The notes beneath the pieces are model-generated. The model was not told where the DNA came from. It saw nothing but the letters and a program-made list of their open reading frames with translations, and made no database searches. Below are positions 17,627 through 26,649 of a stretch of DNA of 64,000 bases, in pieces. The stretch is taken from the NCBI RefSeq assembly GCF_027571405.1, contig NZ_CP092968.1:2502001-2566000 (forward strand), read 5' to 3'. Position numbers and translations under genes: made by a program. Origin of the DNA: Methylocystis parvus OBBP. GTDB taxonomy: Bacteria; Pseudomonadota; Alphaproteobacteria; Rhizobiales; Beijerinckiaceae. Position 1 is the stretch's first letter, and every line of letters starts with the position of its first letter.

Positions 17627-18457
17627 ATGAGTTCGATTTCCGGAGCGCGCGCGCCCGCCCAAGTCGTTCCGATAGCGATAACGGTGAATGTCGGAAGTCG
17701 CGCTGCGGCCATCGACAAGATCCTCGAGCGCCTCCACGCCGGCCTCGGTTTCCGCTTCTACACTTTGAACCTCGACCATTTGTCCCGACTATCGGAAAAT
17801 GCCGAGTTTCGAGCCGCGTATCGCGCCGCCGAACTGGTGTCGGCGGATGGTTGGCCGATCGTCTGGCTGATGCGCCGCCAAGGCGCGAGCGTCGCGCGCA
17901 CGACCGGCGCCGATCTCATCGAACCGATCTGCGCGGCGGCGGCCCGGAACGGCTTTGGAATTTATTTCGTCGGCCCCGGCGAGGCGTCTCAGGCGGGCGC
18001 CATCGCAAATCTGCGCGCGGGATCTCCGGGTTTGAAAGTCGTCGGCGCCGAGTGTCCGTCGCTTTCGGAGCAGTTGGACGAGGCGTCGCTCACGCAGCTC
18101 GCAAGCCGCATTGAGAGATCGGGCGCCGCGCTTTGCTTTCTCGCGCTCGGTTCCCCCAAGCAGGAATTGGCCGCCCACCGCCTGCGCGTCTTGTGTCCGA
18201 AAGTCGGCTTCATCGGCATCGGCGCCGGAATGGACTTTCTGTCCGGCTTCGCCATTCGCGCCCCGCTTCGGATGCAGCGCTGGCGCCTGGAGTGGCTATG
18301 GCGTCTCGTGACTCAACCGAAGCGACTGGCGCCGCGCTATTGGCGTTGCGGAAGCTTCTTCGCGGCTCTCATCCTGCGCGGCGCGATCGACCGGAACGAA
18401 CTGGCGGTCGTGCGCGGCGCGGACGCCCGGTTGCGCCACGCGCTCGACCCCCGATGA
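17627..18457 (+). CDS. WecG/TagA/CpsF-family glycosyltransferase (GT26)
   Basis: 276 residues from the ATG at 17627; a start at 17579 would add 16. The GT26 landmarks are present: FYTLNLDHL, LVSADGWPIVW (with the catalytic-type Asp), FGIYFVGPG and ALCFLALGSPKQE, then FIGIGAGMDFLSG. Family members add a sugar, usually N-acetylmannosaminuronate or a related one, to a lipid-linked intermediate at the inner membrane. It fits early assembly of the polysaccharide. A 160-base gap precedes it, so it probably has its own promoter. Confidence 0.9.
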   Translation: MSSISGARAPAQVVPIAITVNVGSRAAAIDKILERLHAGLGFRFYTLNLDHLSRLSENAEFRAAYRAAELVSADGWPIVWLMRRQGASVARTTGADLIEPICAAAARNGFGIYFVGPGEASQAGAIANLRAGSPGLKVVGAECPSLSEQLDEASLTQLASRIERSGAALCFLALGSPKQELAAHRLRVLCPKVGFIGIGAGMDFLSGFAIRAPLRMQRWRLEWLWRLVTQPKRLAPRYWRCGSFFAALILRGAIDRNELAVVRGADARLRHALDPR

Positions 18458-18482
18458 CGAAGGTTTAGTCCCGCGACGCCGT

Positions 18483-19949
18483 CTATTTCCGTCGCCATCC
18501 GCAAATGTCGATCGTCTCGAAGCCGCCCTCGGCGTTGAGCGTATGCACGCCGAGCGCGTTGATCCCGGGCGGGGGGCCGAGGCGCTTTTCGACCGACTGT
18601 CGCAGCCCTCGCTCATCGACGCCTTCGATCCGGCACAGGCTCAGGCCCGAGCCGTAGCCGGCCGAGCAATCCTGCGCCGGCCGCCACAAGGCGTCGCCGC
18701 GCCGAAACACATTGCCGGCGGGGCGCGCCGCCGTCGCGTCGATCAGGACCGGCCCGTCGCCGCACCGCCGCCAGGCGCCGAAAGGCGACTCGGCGACGAA
18801 GAGCGAGAGGCAGTCCCAGGAGGAGCCGTCATCCTCGCGCGTCGCCGCCGTGATCCACCAGCGTTCGTCGCTTTCGAATATCGTGGCGTCGGAAATGTCG
18901 AAACCTTCGACGAGCACGCTGTGCAGCGTCCACTTTTCCGGAAAAGGGTCGGCGCGATAGATCGCCAGCGAATGGGAGCCGGAGCTTTCCGGCATCATCC
19001 AGATCTCTCCGTCGCGCTGGAACAAAAGCGGATAGGAGAGGTGACAATCGGCCTCGAGAATGACGCGGGGCGGCTGAGCGGGCGCGCCGCGTTCATCGAG
19101 GGGAAACCAGGAAATCACCGCCTTGCCTGTCGCGTAAGGATATTCTTCGCAGAAGACATGAACGACGCCATCCTTTTCGAAGAGAAAAGGATCGGCGTAA
19201 TAACGCCGCCTATCGTCGTCGAGCCAGGTCCATTGCGCCTTGTTTGGCCAGGCGAGACACGCCTGCGTCGCGTCCGCGGCGCAAGACAGCCGCCGCCAGC
19301 CGATTCGCCAATGGCCCTCATGAGCGACGAGCCTGCCGACCCTCGACGCGACGCGACGCGCGAGGGACTTTGCGAGAAAGCTCGCCGCCAGCGCGCGGCG
19401 CGGCGCCTCGCGGGCCTGCGACGCGTTCGTCTGGGCGCGACCGTTCCGCACAAGTGCGCGAATCAGCGTGATGAGGCGTGACGCAACGGCTTCTCGACCG
19501 CTTCTCAGAATGTGGGGTTGCTCCAGCGCGATCTCGGCCTCGGAGAAGATGACGATTCGTTCGCCTTCCTTCTTCGCGAGTCCGATCCGGGGCGGCGCGC
19601 CGTCGAGCAGCATGGCGTTACAGGCGTCTTCGCCCGCAACTCCGCAATAGACTGGAAATACGGCCGCCGCCGCCGGCATAGGCTGACCGGTGAGGTCGAT
19701 GACGAGATCGGCCGGCCCCGTCCATTGCGGCAGGCCGTCGGGGCGCGTCTCGCGATCGAGGAGATTCTCGCAGCGCCGGGCGAGAAGCTGGCGCTCCAAT
19801 TCGTCGAGCAGAAAGACCGAAAGCTCCTGCTTCGGCCCCGTTCGCCATTCGAAACAGACCCGGGCGCCGTCGCGCGTGAGCGCGTCGAAAAGCTTTCTGT
19901 GCCAGCGCCGCAATTCGCCCTTCGGGGCCAGAATTCGCACCGTGGTCAT
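18483..19949 (-). CDS. Two-domain EPS-locus protein: Rossmann-like N-half, five-bladed propeller C-half
   Basis: 488 residues, on the opposite strand to both neighbours. The N-terminal half (about 1-185) begins TTVRILAPKGELRRWHRKL and carries a DLVIDLTGQ stretch; it resembles the formyltransferase-like halves annotated in similar EPS genes. The C-terminal half (about 235-480) has repeated beta-propeller motifs: YYADPFLFEKDGVVHVFCEE, HLSYPLLFQRDGEIWMMPES, DISDATIFESDERWWITA and AGNVFRRGDALWRPAQD. This is the GH43-like propeller also found in glucosamine inositolphosphorylceramide transferases. Activity is unproven; a role in sugar modification is inferred from location. Confidence 0.7.
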   Translation of the reverse strand: MTTVRILAPKGELRRWHRKLFDALTRDGARVCFEWRTGPKQELSVFLLDELERQLLARRCENLLDRETRPDGLPQWTGPADLVIDLTGQPMPAAAAVFPVYCGVAGEDACNAMLLDGAPPRIGLAKKEGERIVIFSEAEIALEQPHILRSGREAVASRLITLIRALVRNGRAQTNASQAREAPRRALAASFLAKSLARRVASRVGRLVAHEGHWRIGWRRLSCAADATQACLAWPNKAQWTWLDDDRRRYYADPFLFEKDGVVHVFCEEYPYATGKAVISWFPLDERGAPAQPPRVILEADCHLSYPLLFQRDGEIWMMPESSGSHSLAIYRADPFPEKWTLHSVLVEGFDISDATIFESDERWWITAATREDDGSSWDCLSLFVAESPFGAWRRCGDGPVLIDATAARPAGNVFRRGDALWRPAQDCSAGYGSGLSLCRIEGVDERGLRQSVEKRLGPPPGINALGVHTLNAEGGFETIDICGWRRK

Positions 19950-20026
19950 TCTTCTCGCTCCTGAAACTATTTTGCGTCAGAACCGCTAGCACGGAGGCGC
20001 CTGACGATTTGCGAACGGGAACGGGA

Positions 20027-21106
20027 ATGACGCAGCGTCGTAAACTGGTCTTTTATACACATGCGCTGGCCGGCGGCGGGGCCGAGCGCGTTTTTGCGCG
20101 CCTCGCCTCCGGTTTCGCCGCCCGCGGCGATCGCGTGACGTTCGTCGTGGATTTCGAGGCGCAGGAAAATCTCGATCTGTTGTCTCGCGAGGTCGATCTC
20201 ATCGTCTTGCCGCGCGGCCACGCAAGGGGAGCGGCCGCTCTGGCGAAGCTGCTGCGCCGCGCGGGCGCCGACGCCAGCCTTTCCGCGATCAGCGTCTCGA
20301 ATTTAAAACACGCCGCCGCCGCCGCGCTGGCCGGGCGTCTCGATCGAGCGATCATCAGCTATCACGGCTTTTACGAAAGCGAGTCCGCGCGGTTGAGCAA
20401 TATCGGCTATCGACTCACGCCGGTTCTTTCCCGCGCCGTCGGCGCCACAGTCGCCGTGTCCGACGCCTTGCGGAACGATCTCGTGGCGCGCTTTTTTGTT
20501 CCGGAAAGGCGCATCCGCAAAATCTACAATCCCGCCGCGCCGGAGCCGTTTCCCGATGAGCCGACCGCGGACGACCTCGCCGCGCGCGCGCCGATCACGC
20601 TCGCCATGGGGCGTCTCGTCCCCGACAAGGATTTCTTGACCTTGATCCGCGCTTTCGCGCGCATAAGCGACCCGGAGGCGCGGCTGGTCATTCTCGGAGA
20701 AGGGCCCGAGCGCGACCGGCTCGGTTCGGAAGCGCGGGCGCTCGGCGTCGCGGCCCGCGTCGCCATGCCGGGTTTCACGGCCGATATCGGCCGCGCGCTT
20801 TCAAGGGCGAAATGTCTCGTCATTTCCTCGGAGCGCGAGTCCTTTGGCCTCTCCTGCGTGGAAGGCCTCGCCTATGGGCTGCCCGTCATCGTGACGGATT
20901 GCGGCGGACCCGCGGAGGTCCTCGGCCCGGCGGCCGACGACGCGCCAGTCCCCGTCGGCGATGTCGATCTTCTCGCCCGGCGCATCGCGCGCGCGCTGGC
21001 GAATCCGGGCGATCCCGCCAGACGCCAAAGCCGCGCGCGCGCCTTCTCGCTGGAGGCCGCGCTCGACGCCTATGACGAAGCGATCCGGGCCGTCGCCAGA
21101 CGATAA
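20027..21106 (+). CDS. Glycosyltransferase family 4
   Basis: 359 residues from the ATG at 20027 (a TTG at 20009 is less likely). N-terminal GAGGAERV-type motif (ALAGGGAERVFARLASG), donor half with TLAMGRLVPDKDFLTLIRAF, LVILGEGPERDRL, and the E-x7-E region SSERESFGLSCVEGLAYGLPVI. Typical of GT4 enzymes that use nucleotide sugars on the cytoplasmic face. It begins a rightward set with the Wzz and VpsF-like genes. Confidence 0.92.
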   Translation: MTQRRKLVFYTHALAGGGAERVFARLASGFAARGDRVTFVVDFEAQENLDLLSREVDLIVLPRGHARGAAALAKLLRRAGADASLSAISVSNLKHAAAAALAGRLDRAIISYHGFYESESARLSNIGYRLTPVLSRAVGATVAVSDALRNDLVARFFVPERRIRKIYNPAAPEPFPDEPTADDLAARAPITLAMGRLVPDKDFLTLIRAFARISDPEARLVILGEGPERDRLGSEARALGVAARVAMPGFTADIGRALSRAKCLVISSERESFGLSCVEGLAYGLPVIVTDCGGPAEVLGPAADDAPVPVGDVDLLARRIARALANPGDPARRQSRARAFSLEAALDAYDEAIRAVARR

Positions 21107-21304
21107 GAGCGGCCTTACGCCCCGGCCCGCTTGCGCCAGCTAACCAATTCGTAAGCATAATTCGCCTAATCTCGAAGGAATTAAGATTCTGGAAGGCTTC
21201 GCGCGCATGGGCTGGAAATCGGGAAGAAGCACGGCGACGGCTCCATCCGCGCCGCGCCCGCGCCACGCCGCGATGCGAGAGCCGGCGGTCGGAGCCGATC
21301 GACC

Positions 21305-23392
21305 ATGAGCGGCGCCGACCTTGCCGCGGGCGCCGGCCGTAAGACGCCCGCCGACCGATCCACGGAGCTCGATATCGGCGATTTCTACCGCGCGCTCATG
21401 CGGCGCTGGCGGCTGCTCCCGTTCTGCCTCGCCGCCACCTTCGCGATTGCGGGCGCCTATATCGTCGTCACGCCGGCGCGCTACGCGGCGACGATGTCTT
21501 TTCTCGTCGATACGAAGGAGCGGCCGCCCGTCGGCTCCGACGCGGCGCCGGTGCCGCAAAGTCCGGACTCGGCTCTCGTCGAAAACCAGATGCGGCTTCT
21601 CCAGTCCAATACGGTCCTGAAGCGCGTCGTCGACAGCGAGCGTCTGCGCGACGATCCCGAATTCAATTCGACCAGTCTCATTGGCCGCCTCAAGAATATG
21701 ATCTTCGGCAAATCGCAAAGCGGCCCAACGGAGATCCAGCTTGCCGAAGCGCTGGCGCGCTCGGTGACGGTCAAGCGCAGCGACAAAAGCTATGTGATCG
21801 ACGTTGAAGTGCGCGCCTCCTCGACCGAGAAGGCGGAAAGCCTGGCGCGGGCGCTCGGGCAAGCCTTCATGGATGCGAATAACGAAATGCGGGATTCGAT
21901 CTCCGATCAGGAGACCAAATGGCTCGACCGGAAGATCGACGAATTGCGCCGCCGGCTCGAAGCCGCGGAAGCGCGCGTGCAGGATTATCGAGCGCGGAAC
22001 GCGATCGTCGTCACCGACGGGCTGACGCCGCCGGAAGATCAACTCAAGGACGCCAACGCGGCGCTGGTCAATGCGCGAAACCGGCGCGCGGACGCCGAAG
22101 CGAGATATGAGCAGTTCCTCGCCGCGACTCGCGGCGGCTCTGTTGAGACGCTGCGCTCGCCGCTCATGGAAAGGCTGCGCGTCGAATATGCCGCCCTGAT
22201 TCGCGAGGCCGCGCAGCAGCAAATGACGCTCGGGCCGAAACACCCCTCCTATATCGCGCTCCAATCCCAGATCGCCGCGCAACGCGCGCAGATCGAGCGC
22301 GAATTGCACAATATGAAGGAGACCCAGCGCCGCGATCTGGAAGCCACGCGCGAGGTCGAGCGCGACGCCGAGGCGCATGTCGCGAAACTCAAAAAGGCGA
22401 TCACCGATTCCGGCGGCGGCCGCATCGAGCTCAACGAGCTCGAGCGCAAGGCCGAATCGCTGCGCGAGAACTATCAGAAGGCGCTCGCCGCGCGCGAAAG
22501 CACGCGGCGCGAAATTGTGACGTCGCCCAATCCGGTCCTGATCAACCAGCCGGTCGCCCAGGCCGGCCGCGTCAGTCCCAAAATCCTGCCGGCGCTTCTC
22601 ATCGCGTTCGCCGGCGGCGTGAATCTGTGGATCGTCTCCGCGCTCGTCGCCGAATATCTCGCCCGCCGCGGCGGCCACGCGGCCCCGATCGGTCCGACGC
22701 CGTCGCGCGCGCGGGACGCTGAGCGGCAAGCGGGAGAGGACTTCGCATTGCCCGATTTCGGCCGCGCGGCGGCGGCGCATGCGGGAGGCGGGCCAAGGCG
22801 CGCATCGATGATCGAGCAGACCGTCGACGCGATGGAGACGCGCGCCGGCCCCTATCGCCGCGCCGTCCTCCAGCTTTACAAAATGTTGTGCGACGACCTC
22901 GAGGGGAAATCGGCGCCCGCCGTGGCCGTCGGCGGGCGCGAGCCGGGTCTCGGCTCCACGTCGCTCACGCTTTCTCTCGCGCTCCTGGCTTGCGAAACCG
23001 GCGCGCGGGTTCTGGTCGTCGAAGCATCCGATCGACCCGCTTTGACCGGTCTTCTTCCCCATCTCAAGGTCGTCGGTCCCGGCGACCGCGACATGGGGGA
23101 GATATTCCTTTGCCGGCACGACGCTAAAAGCGGCGGACGCATCTATCTCGCTCAGAGCGACGGCGGATCGCCCCGCGCCGGAAGCTGGCTCGACGGGCGC
23201 TTCGACGTGACGCTCCTCGATTACGGCGCGTCGGGAGCGCCCGAGAACGGCGCCGCGATCGATGCGGGCGTCGAAATAGAACGCTTGCAGGAGGGCGTCC
23301 GATATGGACGTCTCATTGCGATCGACGAGAATCGGCGGCCGCGTCGCGCGCCCGAGCGTAAGAGCGCCTATAAGCAAGCCGCCGCGCGATGA
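21305..23392 (+). CDS. Wzz/GumC-type chain-length protein with degenerate tyrosine-kinase domain
   Basis: 695 residues. The Wzz domain starts near 22 (DIGDFYRALMRRWRLLP) with a first membrane helix at about 36-56; a long coiled-coil periplasmic region follows (about 150-400) and a GNVR-type segment (RIELNELERKAESLRENYQKAL). The second helix is ILPALLIAFAGGVNLWIV. The C-terminal third looks like a BY-kinase but the Walker A reads GREPGLGSTS (residues 544-553), with S551 where the lysine should be. Walker A' reads VLVVEASDRP with Glu for the usual Asp, and no terminal Tyr cluster exists. It likely sets polymer length without kinase activity. Its stop overlaps the next start. Confidence 0.85.
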   Translation: MSGADLAAGAGRKTPADRSTELDIGDFYRALMRRWRLLPFCLAATFAIAGAYIVVTPARYAATMSFLVDTKERPPVGSDAAPVPQSPDSALVENQMRLLQSNTVLKRVVDSERLRDDPEFNSTSLIGRLKNMIFGKSQSGPTEIQLAEALARSVTVKRSDKSYVIDVEVRASSTEKAESLARALGQAFMDANNEMRDSISDQETKWLDRKIDELRRRLEAAEARVQDYRARNAIVVTDGLTPPEDQLKDANAALVNARNRRADAEARYEQFLAATRGGSVETLRSPLMERLRVEYAALIREAAQQQMTLGPKHPSYIALQSQIAAQRAQIERELHNMKETQRRDLEATREVERDAEAHVAKLKKAITDSGGGRIELNELERKAESLRENYQKALAARESTRREIVTSPNPVLINQPVAQAGRVSPKILPALLIAFAGGVNLWIVSALVAEYLARRGGHAAPIGPTPSRARDAERQAGEDFALPDFGRAAAAHAGGGPRRASMIEQTVDAMETRAGPYRRAVLQLYKMLCDDLEGKSAPAVAVGGREPGLGSTSLTLSLALLACETGARVLVVEASDRPALTGLLPHLKVVGPGDRDMGEIFLCRHDAKSGGRIYLAQSDGGSPRAGSWLDGRFDVTLLDYGASGAPENGAAIDAGVEIERLQEGVRYGRLIAIDENRRPRRAPERKSAYKQAAAR

Positions 23393-24660
23393 CCCGCTCG
23401 GCGCCGGAACAAGCGGCCGAATGCGCGCCCCGATGGGCGGCGCGGCTGCTGGTCCTCTCCGTGATGCTGCTCTTTTCCGTGTCGCCGATGGCGCTCGGGC
23501 TTATTGGCGTCAAATATGATCTCGCGGAAGCGCCGTTCTGGCATAAGCTGCATCCATGCACGATCGTGGCGATGCTCGCTTTTTGCGTCGACGTCGCGGC
23601 GCGTCCCCGTCCATTCCGTCGCGTCCGTCGCATCGCGGCCGCGTTTCCAGGCGCGATGTATTTCACGGCGATGTGGCTGCTGCTGGTCGCTCATGGCCTC
23701 ATCAATCAACAGGCGCAGCTCACGGCGCTCGTCGAGCCTTACGCCTTGTCGCTCGTCGCGCTCTTCATGATTGACGAAATCGGCGACAGCCGGCGCAATT
23801 TCCTGCGTCTATTCGCACATGTCGCGATCCTTGCGAACGCTTTCATCGGAATCATCGAGTTCGTCACGCATTTGCGTCTCTTTCCTTACGAGATCGGCGG
23901 CGTCGAGGTCGTGGGCGACTACCGTTCGACGGCGCTGATCGGCCATCCGCTTCTGAACGCCAGCACGACCGGCGCCTATATCCTCTGCCTCGTCCTGGGC
24001 GGAGACAGCCGCCTTTCCGCGGTTTGGCGCATTTCGGCCTTGCTGCTCGCAGGATTCGGGATGATCGCCTTTGGCGGGCGCACCGCCATCGCCGCATCGT
24101 CCGTCATTATCCTTCTCGTCGCGCTCCGGCGCTTCGCGGCGATCTTGATGGGCGCGCGCGTCGACATCCGGCAGGTTCTGGCGACGCTCGTCGTCGGGCC
24201 CCTGCTCTTCGGCGCCCTTATCGGCGCGGCGCAGGCCGGCGCGTTCGACGCCTTTTTCGCGCGCTATGTCGACGACAACGGATCCGGCGAAGCGCGAAGC
24301 ATCGCGCTGCAGCTCTTCGACATGTTCGATCTGAGCGATCTTATGATCGGCCCGCGTCCGGACCTCGTCAATTCGGCGCTGAAGCTCCTCGGCATCGAGA
24401 TCGGCATCGAAAGCAGCTGGCTCGCGCTGCTGTTTCAATTCGGCGCCTGGATGGAGTTCTTTTTCGTTTGCGGACTGCTCGGGCTGTTTTACGAATTCTG
24501 GCGGCGCGGACGGCCCGGCGTCACCCTGCTCTTCGTCTATTTCGTCGTGGTGATCAGCTCCGCGATCGGCATTGCGGCGAAAACGTTGATCTTCGCGCAG
24601 TTTTCATTGCTGCTCCTTCTCCTGTTCAGGCGCGAGGACGCCGCGCCGTCGCGGAATTAA
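23389..24660 (+). CDS. VpsF / O-antigen-ligase-like polysaccharide membrane protein
   Basis: 423 residues with about ten to twelve membrane segments and short loops, one of them larger (about 300-335, before ESSWLALLFQFG). This is the layout of Wzy polymerases, O-antigen ligases and the VpsF family. It overlaps the Wzz gene by four bases (ATGA), and Wzz plus polymerase pairs normally act together. Polymerase is therefore the best guess, from context rather than a catalytic motif. Confidence 0.75.
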   Translation: MTRSAPEQAAECAPRWAARLLVLSVMLLFSVSPMALGLIGVKYDLAEAPFWHKLHPCTIVAMLAFCVDVAARPRPFRRVRRIAAAFPGAMYFTAMWLLLVAHGLINQQAQLTALVEPYALSLVALFMIDEIGDSRRNFLRLFAHVAILANAFIGIIEFVTHLRLFPYEIGGVEVVGDYRSTALIGHPLLNASTTGAYILCLVLGGDSRLSAVWRISALLLAGFGMIAFGGRTAIAASSVIILLVALRRFAAILMGARVDIRQVLATLVVGPLLFGALIGAAQAGAFDAFFARYVDDNGSGEARSIALQLFDMFDLSDLMIGPRPDLVNSALKLLGIEIGIESSWLALLFQFGAWMEFFFVCGLLGLFYEFWRRGRPGVTLLFVYFVVVISSAIGIAAKTLIFAQFSLLLLLLFRREDAAPSRN

Positions 24661-24766
24661 TGTTAAATTTCGATTCAGGGCGGCGCCGGCTACGCTCCGC
24701 CTGGAGCAGACGATATTTGTGGTTTGCGGAACCGCGCGCGTTTCAAAAAGAAAGCTGACCCCGGCA

Positions 24767-26062
24767 ATGAGCGGGAAATCAAGATCTCCGGCAGGCTCTC
24801 GCCGCGCCTTTTGCAAAGCCTTGCTCGGCGGACTGGCGTTCGCTCCCTTGCGCGCCAGGACCGAAGAAATGTGTCTCGACGCAACCCCGGCGCCGCCTTA
24901 TTCGCAAATCGGCAAGACGCCCTTGGGCGAGATCGATCCCTACATTCTCTGGGGCGCGCATATAGAGGGCGAAACGATTTACGATCAGCCCTTCCTCGAA
25001 GCGTTGCGGCGGGAGAGGCCGCGCGTGATCGCGATCGGCAGCGGCCTCAAATATGGCAGCCTGCATCCCTTGTCGCTCGCTTGCGAGCGCGAAGCGGACG
25101 GCAAGAAATATTCAACCTGGATCGAGGCGGACGATATCGTCAAGGTCGCCGCCCGCTTCGACGCGAAGGTTCGCGGCGACGCGCTGATCTGGAACGACTG
25201 GCTTCCGCATTGGATCAACGAGCTGGCCAAAAGGCGCCGCAAGAACTGGCGCGACCTCCTCCAGGAGGCGTTCGAGAGGCATTTCGCCGACATATTCGCG
25301 CATTTCGCCGCGCTCGACCGTGAAAAGGGCGATCAGGTCATGCCTTGGTGCGGGCTCGTCAACGAGCCCCTGGAGCCATGGAGTCTCAGCAAAGGCGGCG
25401 ATCCATGGCGCAACGGCGCTTGGCTTGCGGCCTTCGAGGCGCGTCCCGACGGCGCGCCCGGCTACATACACAAGGCGTTCGAATTCGGCGAGAAATATGG
25501 CGGCTCCACAAGAACGGACTTCTATCTCAACGAAGCCAATTGCGAGAATGACCGCTTTGGAAGGGCCATGCGGCCCGCGCTTTTGAAGCTTGTCGAAAGT
25601 CTGATGCGCGCCGGACGGAAGATCGACGCCGTCGGCCTCGAGGCGCATCTGATGCCGCAATGGATGGACGATCCGCGCAAGCCGGACTGGAAGCCGTTCA
25701 AGACGTTCCTGGACGACATCGGCGCGCTCGGCCTGAAGGTCTATATCACCGAACTCGACGTCAATGATTGCATGATCGAGGACATGGCCGAGCGCGACAA
25801 GCTCGTCGCCGATTACACATATGGCTTCGTTTCGACCGCGCTGTCGAGCAACGCCGTCAGCATGATCACCAATTGGGATTTCTCGGACAATCATTCCTGG
25901 TATCGCGGCGACGGATCGCCGGAGGCGACCTTCCGCACGCTCGGACGATGGGCGAATTGCGGATCGCGCTGGGCATGCCCCCGCCCGACGATCTACGATC
26001 AGAACCTGCTCCCGAAAGCGTCGCGCGACGCATTGGCCCGCGCCTTTGCGAGGTCTCGGTGA
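24767..26062 (+). CDS. Exported glycoside hydrolase family 10 (endo-beta-1,4-glycanase)
   Basis: 431 residues from the ATG at 24767; a GTG at 24719 is possible. The N-terminus has a Tat-type motif, SRRAFCK, and a hydrophobic stretch ending LRARTEE. The GH10 core includes WGAHIEGE, KVRGDALIWNDWLPHW, the acid/base E200 in LVNEPL and the nucleophile E329 in YITELDVND. GH10 enzymes cut xylan or other beta-1,4 chains with retention. In an EPS locus the likely target is the organism's own polymer, for release or length trimming. The domain is shorter at the C-terminus than many xylanases and has no binding module. Confidence 0.88.
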   Translation: MSGKSRSPAGSRRAFCKALLGGLAFAPLRARTEEMCLDATPAPPYSQIGKTPLGEIDPYILWGAHIEGETIYDQPFLEALRRERPRVIAIGSGLKYGSLHPLSLACEREADGKKYSTWIEADDIVKVAARFDAKVRGDALIWNDWLPHWINELAKRRRKNWRDLLQEAFERHFADIFAHFAALDREKGDQVMPWCGLVNEPLEPWSLSKGGDPWRNGAWLAAFEARPDGAPGYIHKAFEFGEKYGGSTRTDFYLNEANCENDRFGRAMRPALLKLVESLMRAGRKIDAVGLEAHLMPQWMDDPRKPDWKPFKTFLDDIGALGLKVYITELDVNDCMIEDMAERDKLVADYTYGFVSTALSSNAVSMITNWDFSDNHSWYRGDGSPEATFRTLGRWANCGSRWACPRPTIYDQNLLPKASRDALARAFARSR

Positions 26063-26486
26063 AATCGGGGCGAACATGTTGCCGTCGATGAGGCTGTGGC
26101 GGCGTAACGCCGCGAAATCCTCGAGAGACGCGACCTCAGGCGTTTTCGCGATTGCGGTCTCTGCAACGCCGCTCGCCGGAAATAGGCCGAGCAGGATTGC
26201 GAGAGCATGACCTGAATGGCGTTTTCGCGATAGGCCGCCGGTGCGGCCGAGCATTAATGAGCGCCTCGGGCGCGTCGAATCATTGAAAAAAAGCAGGGTG
26301 AAATTTGGGATGGCGACGCCGCTCGGACCCGTCATTTATCAAGAACGAGACGGTCAAAATCGCCGACGCCGCATTTCCAAATGGAACGCTCGTATCGCTC
26401 AGCCTTCCGACGAGCGAGACGGGCGTTTACATCGTTGGAAAACGGACCGACGACGAACCAAGCAAGTCTAGCGCGCGCAATAAGAT
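26063..26486. other. Intergenic stretch between GH10 and tRNA-His, with a possible ORF remnant
   Basis: 424 bases without a confident gene. On the minus strand an ATG at 26257 opens a frame with a signal-like start (HALAILLGLFPASGVAET) and then EVASLEDFAALRRHSLIDGN. This runs into the GH10 coding region antisense, which suggests the 5' remnant of a truncated gene. A 14-base direct repeat, GGCGTTTTCGCGAT, occurs at 26139-26152 and 26218-26231. Confidence 0.3.
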
Positions 26487-26563
26487 TGGTACCGCCACCC
26501 CGGCTCGAACGGGGGACCCCCAGATCCACAATCTGGTGCTCTAACCAACTGAGCTATGGCGGC
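26487..26563 (-). tRNA. tRNA-His (anticodon GTG)
   Basis: A 77-base cloverleaf including an encoded CCA. The acceptor stem GCCGCCA pairs with TGGCGGT, giving G1-U72. The D-arm is AGCTCAGTTGGTTAGAGC, the anticodon arm CCAGA-TTGTGGA-TCTGG with anticodon GTG, and the T-loop TTCGAGC. The discriminator is A73, not the usual C73. U72-A73 in tRNA-His is a known alphaproteobacterial trait tied to their unusual histidyl-tRNA synthetase, and supports the taxonomic call. Confidence 0.97.
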
Positions 26564-26649
26564 CCGAAGCGGCGCGAAACTATTCGCAAGCGTCGTGGAT
26601 TGCAAGCGTTCCCGGAAACTCCGCGTCGGGACGGGCGCCGCGGGCGCGG

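Noticed and set aside
21140..23377. 745-codon frame antisense to the Wzz gene
   Set aside because: Same reason: shadow of a high-GC gene, composition atypical of a real protein.
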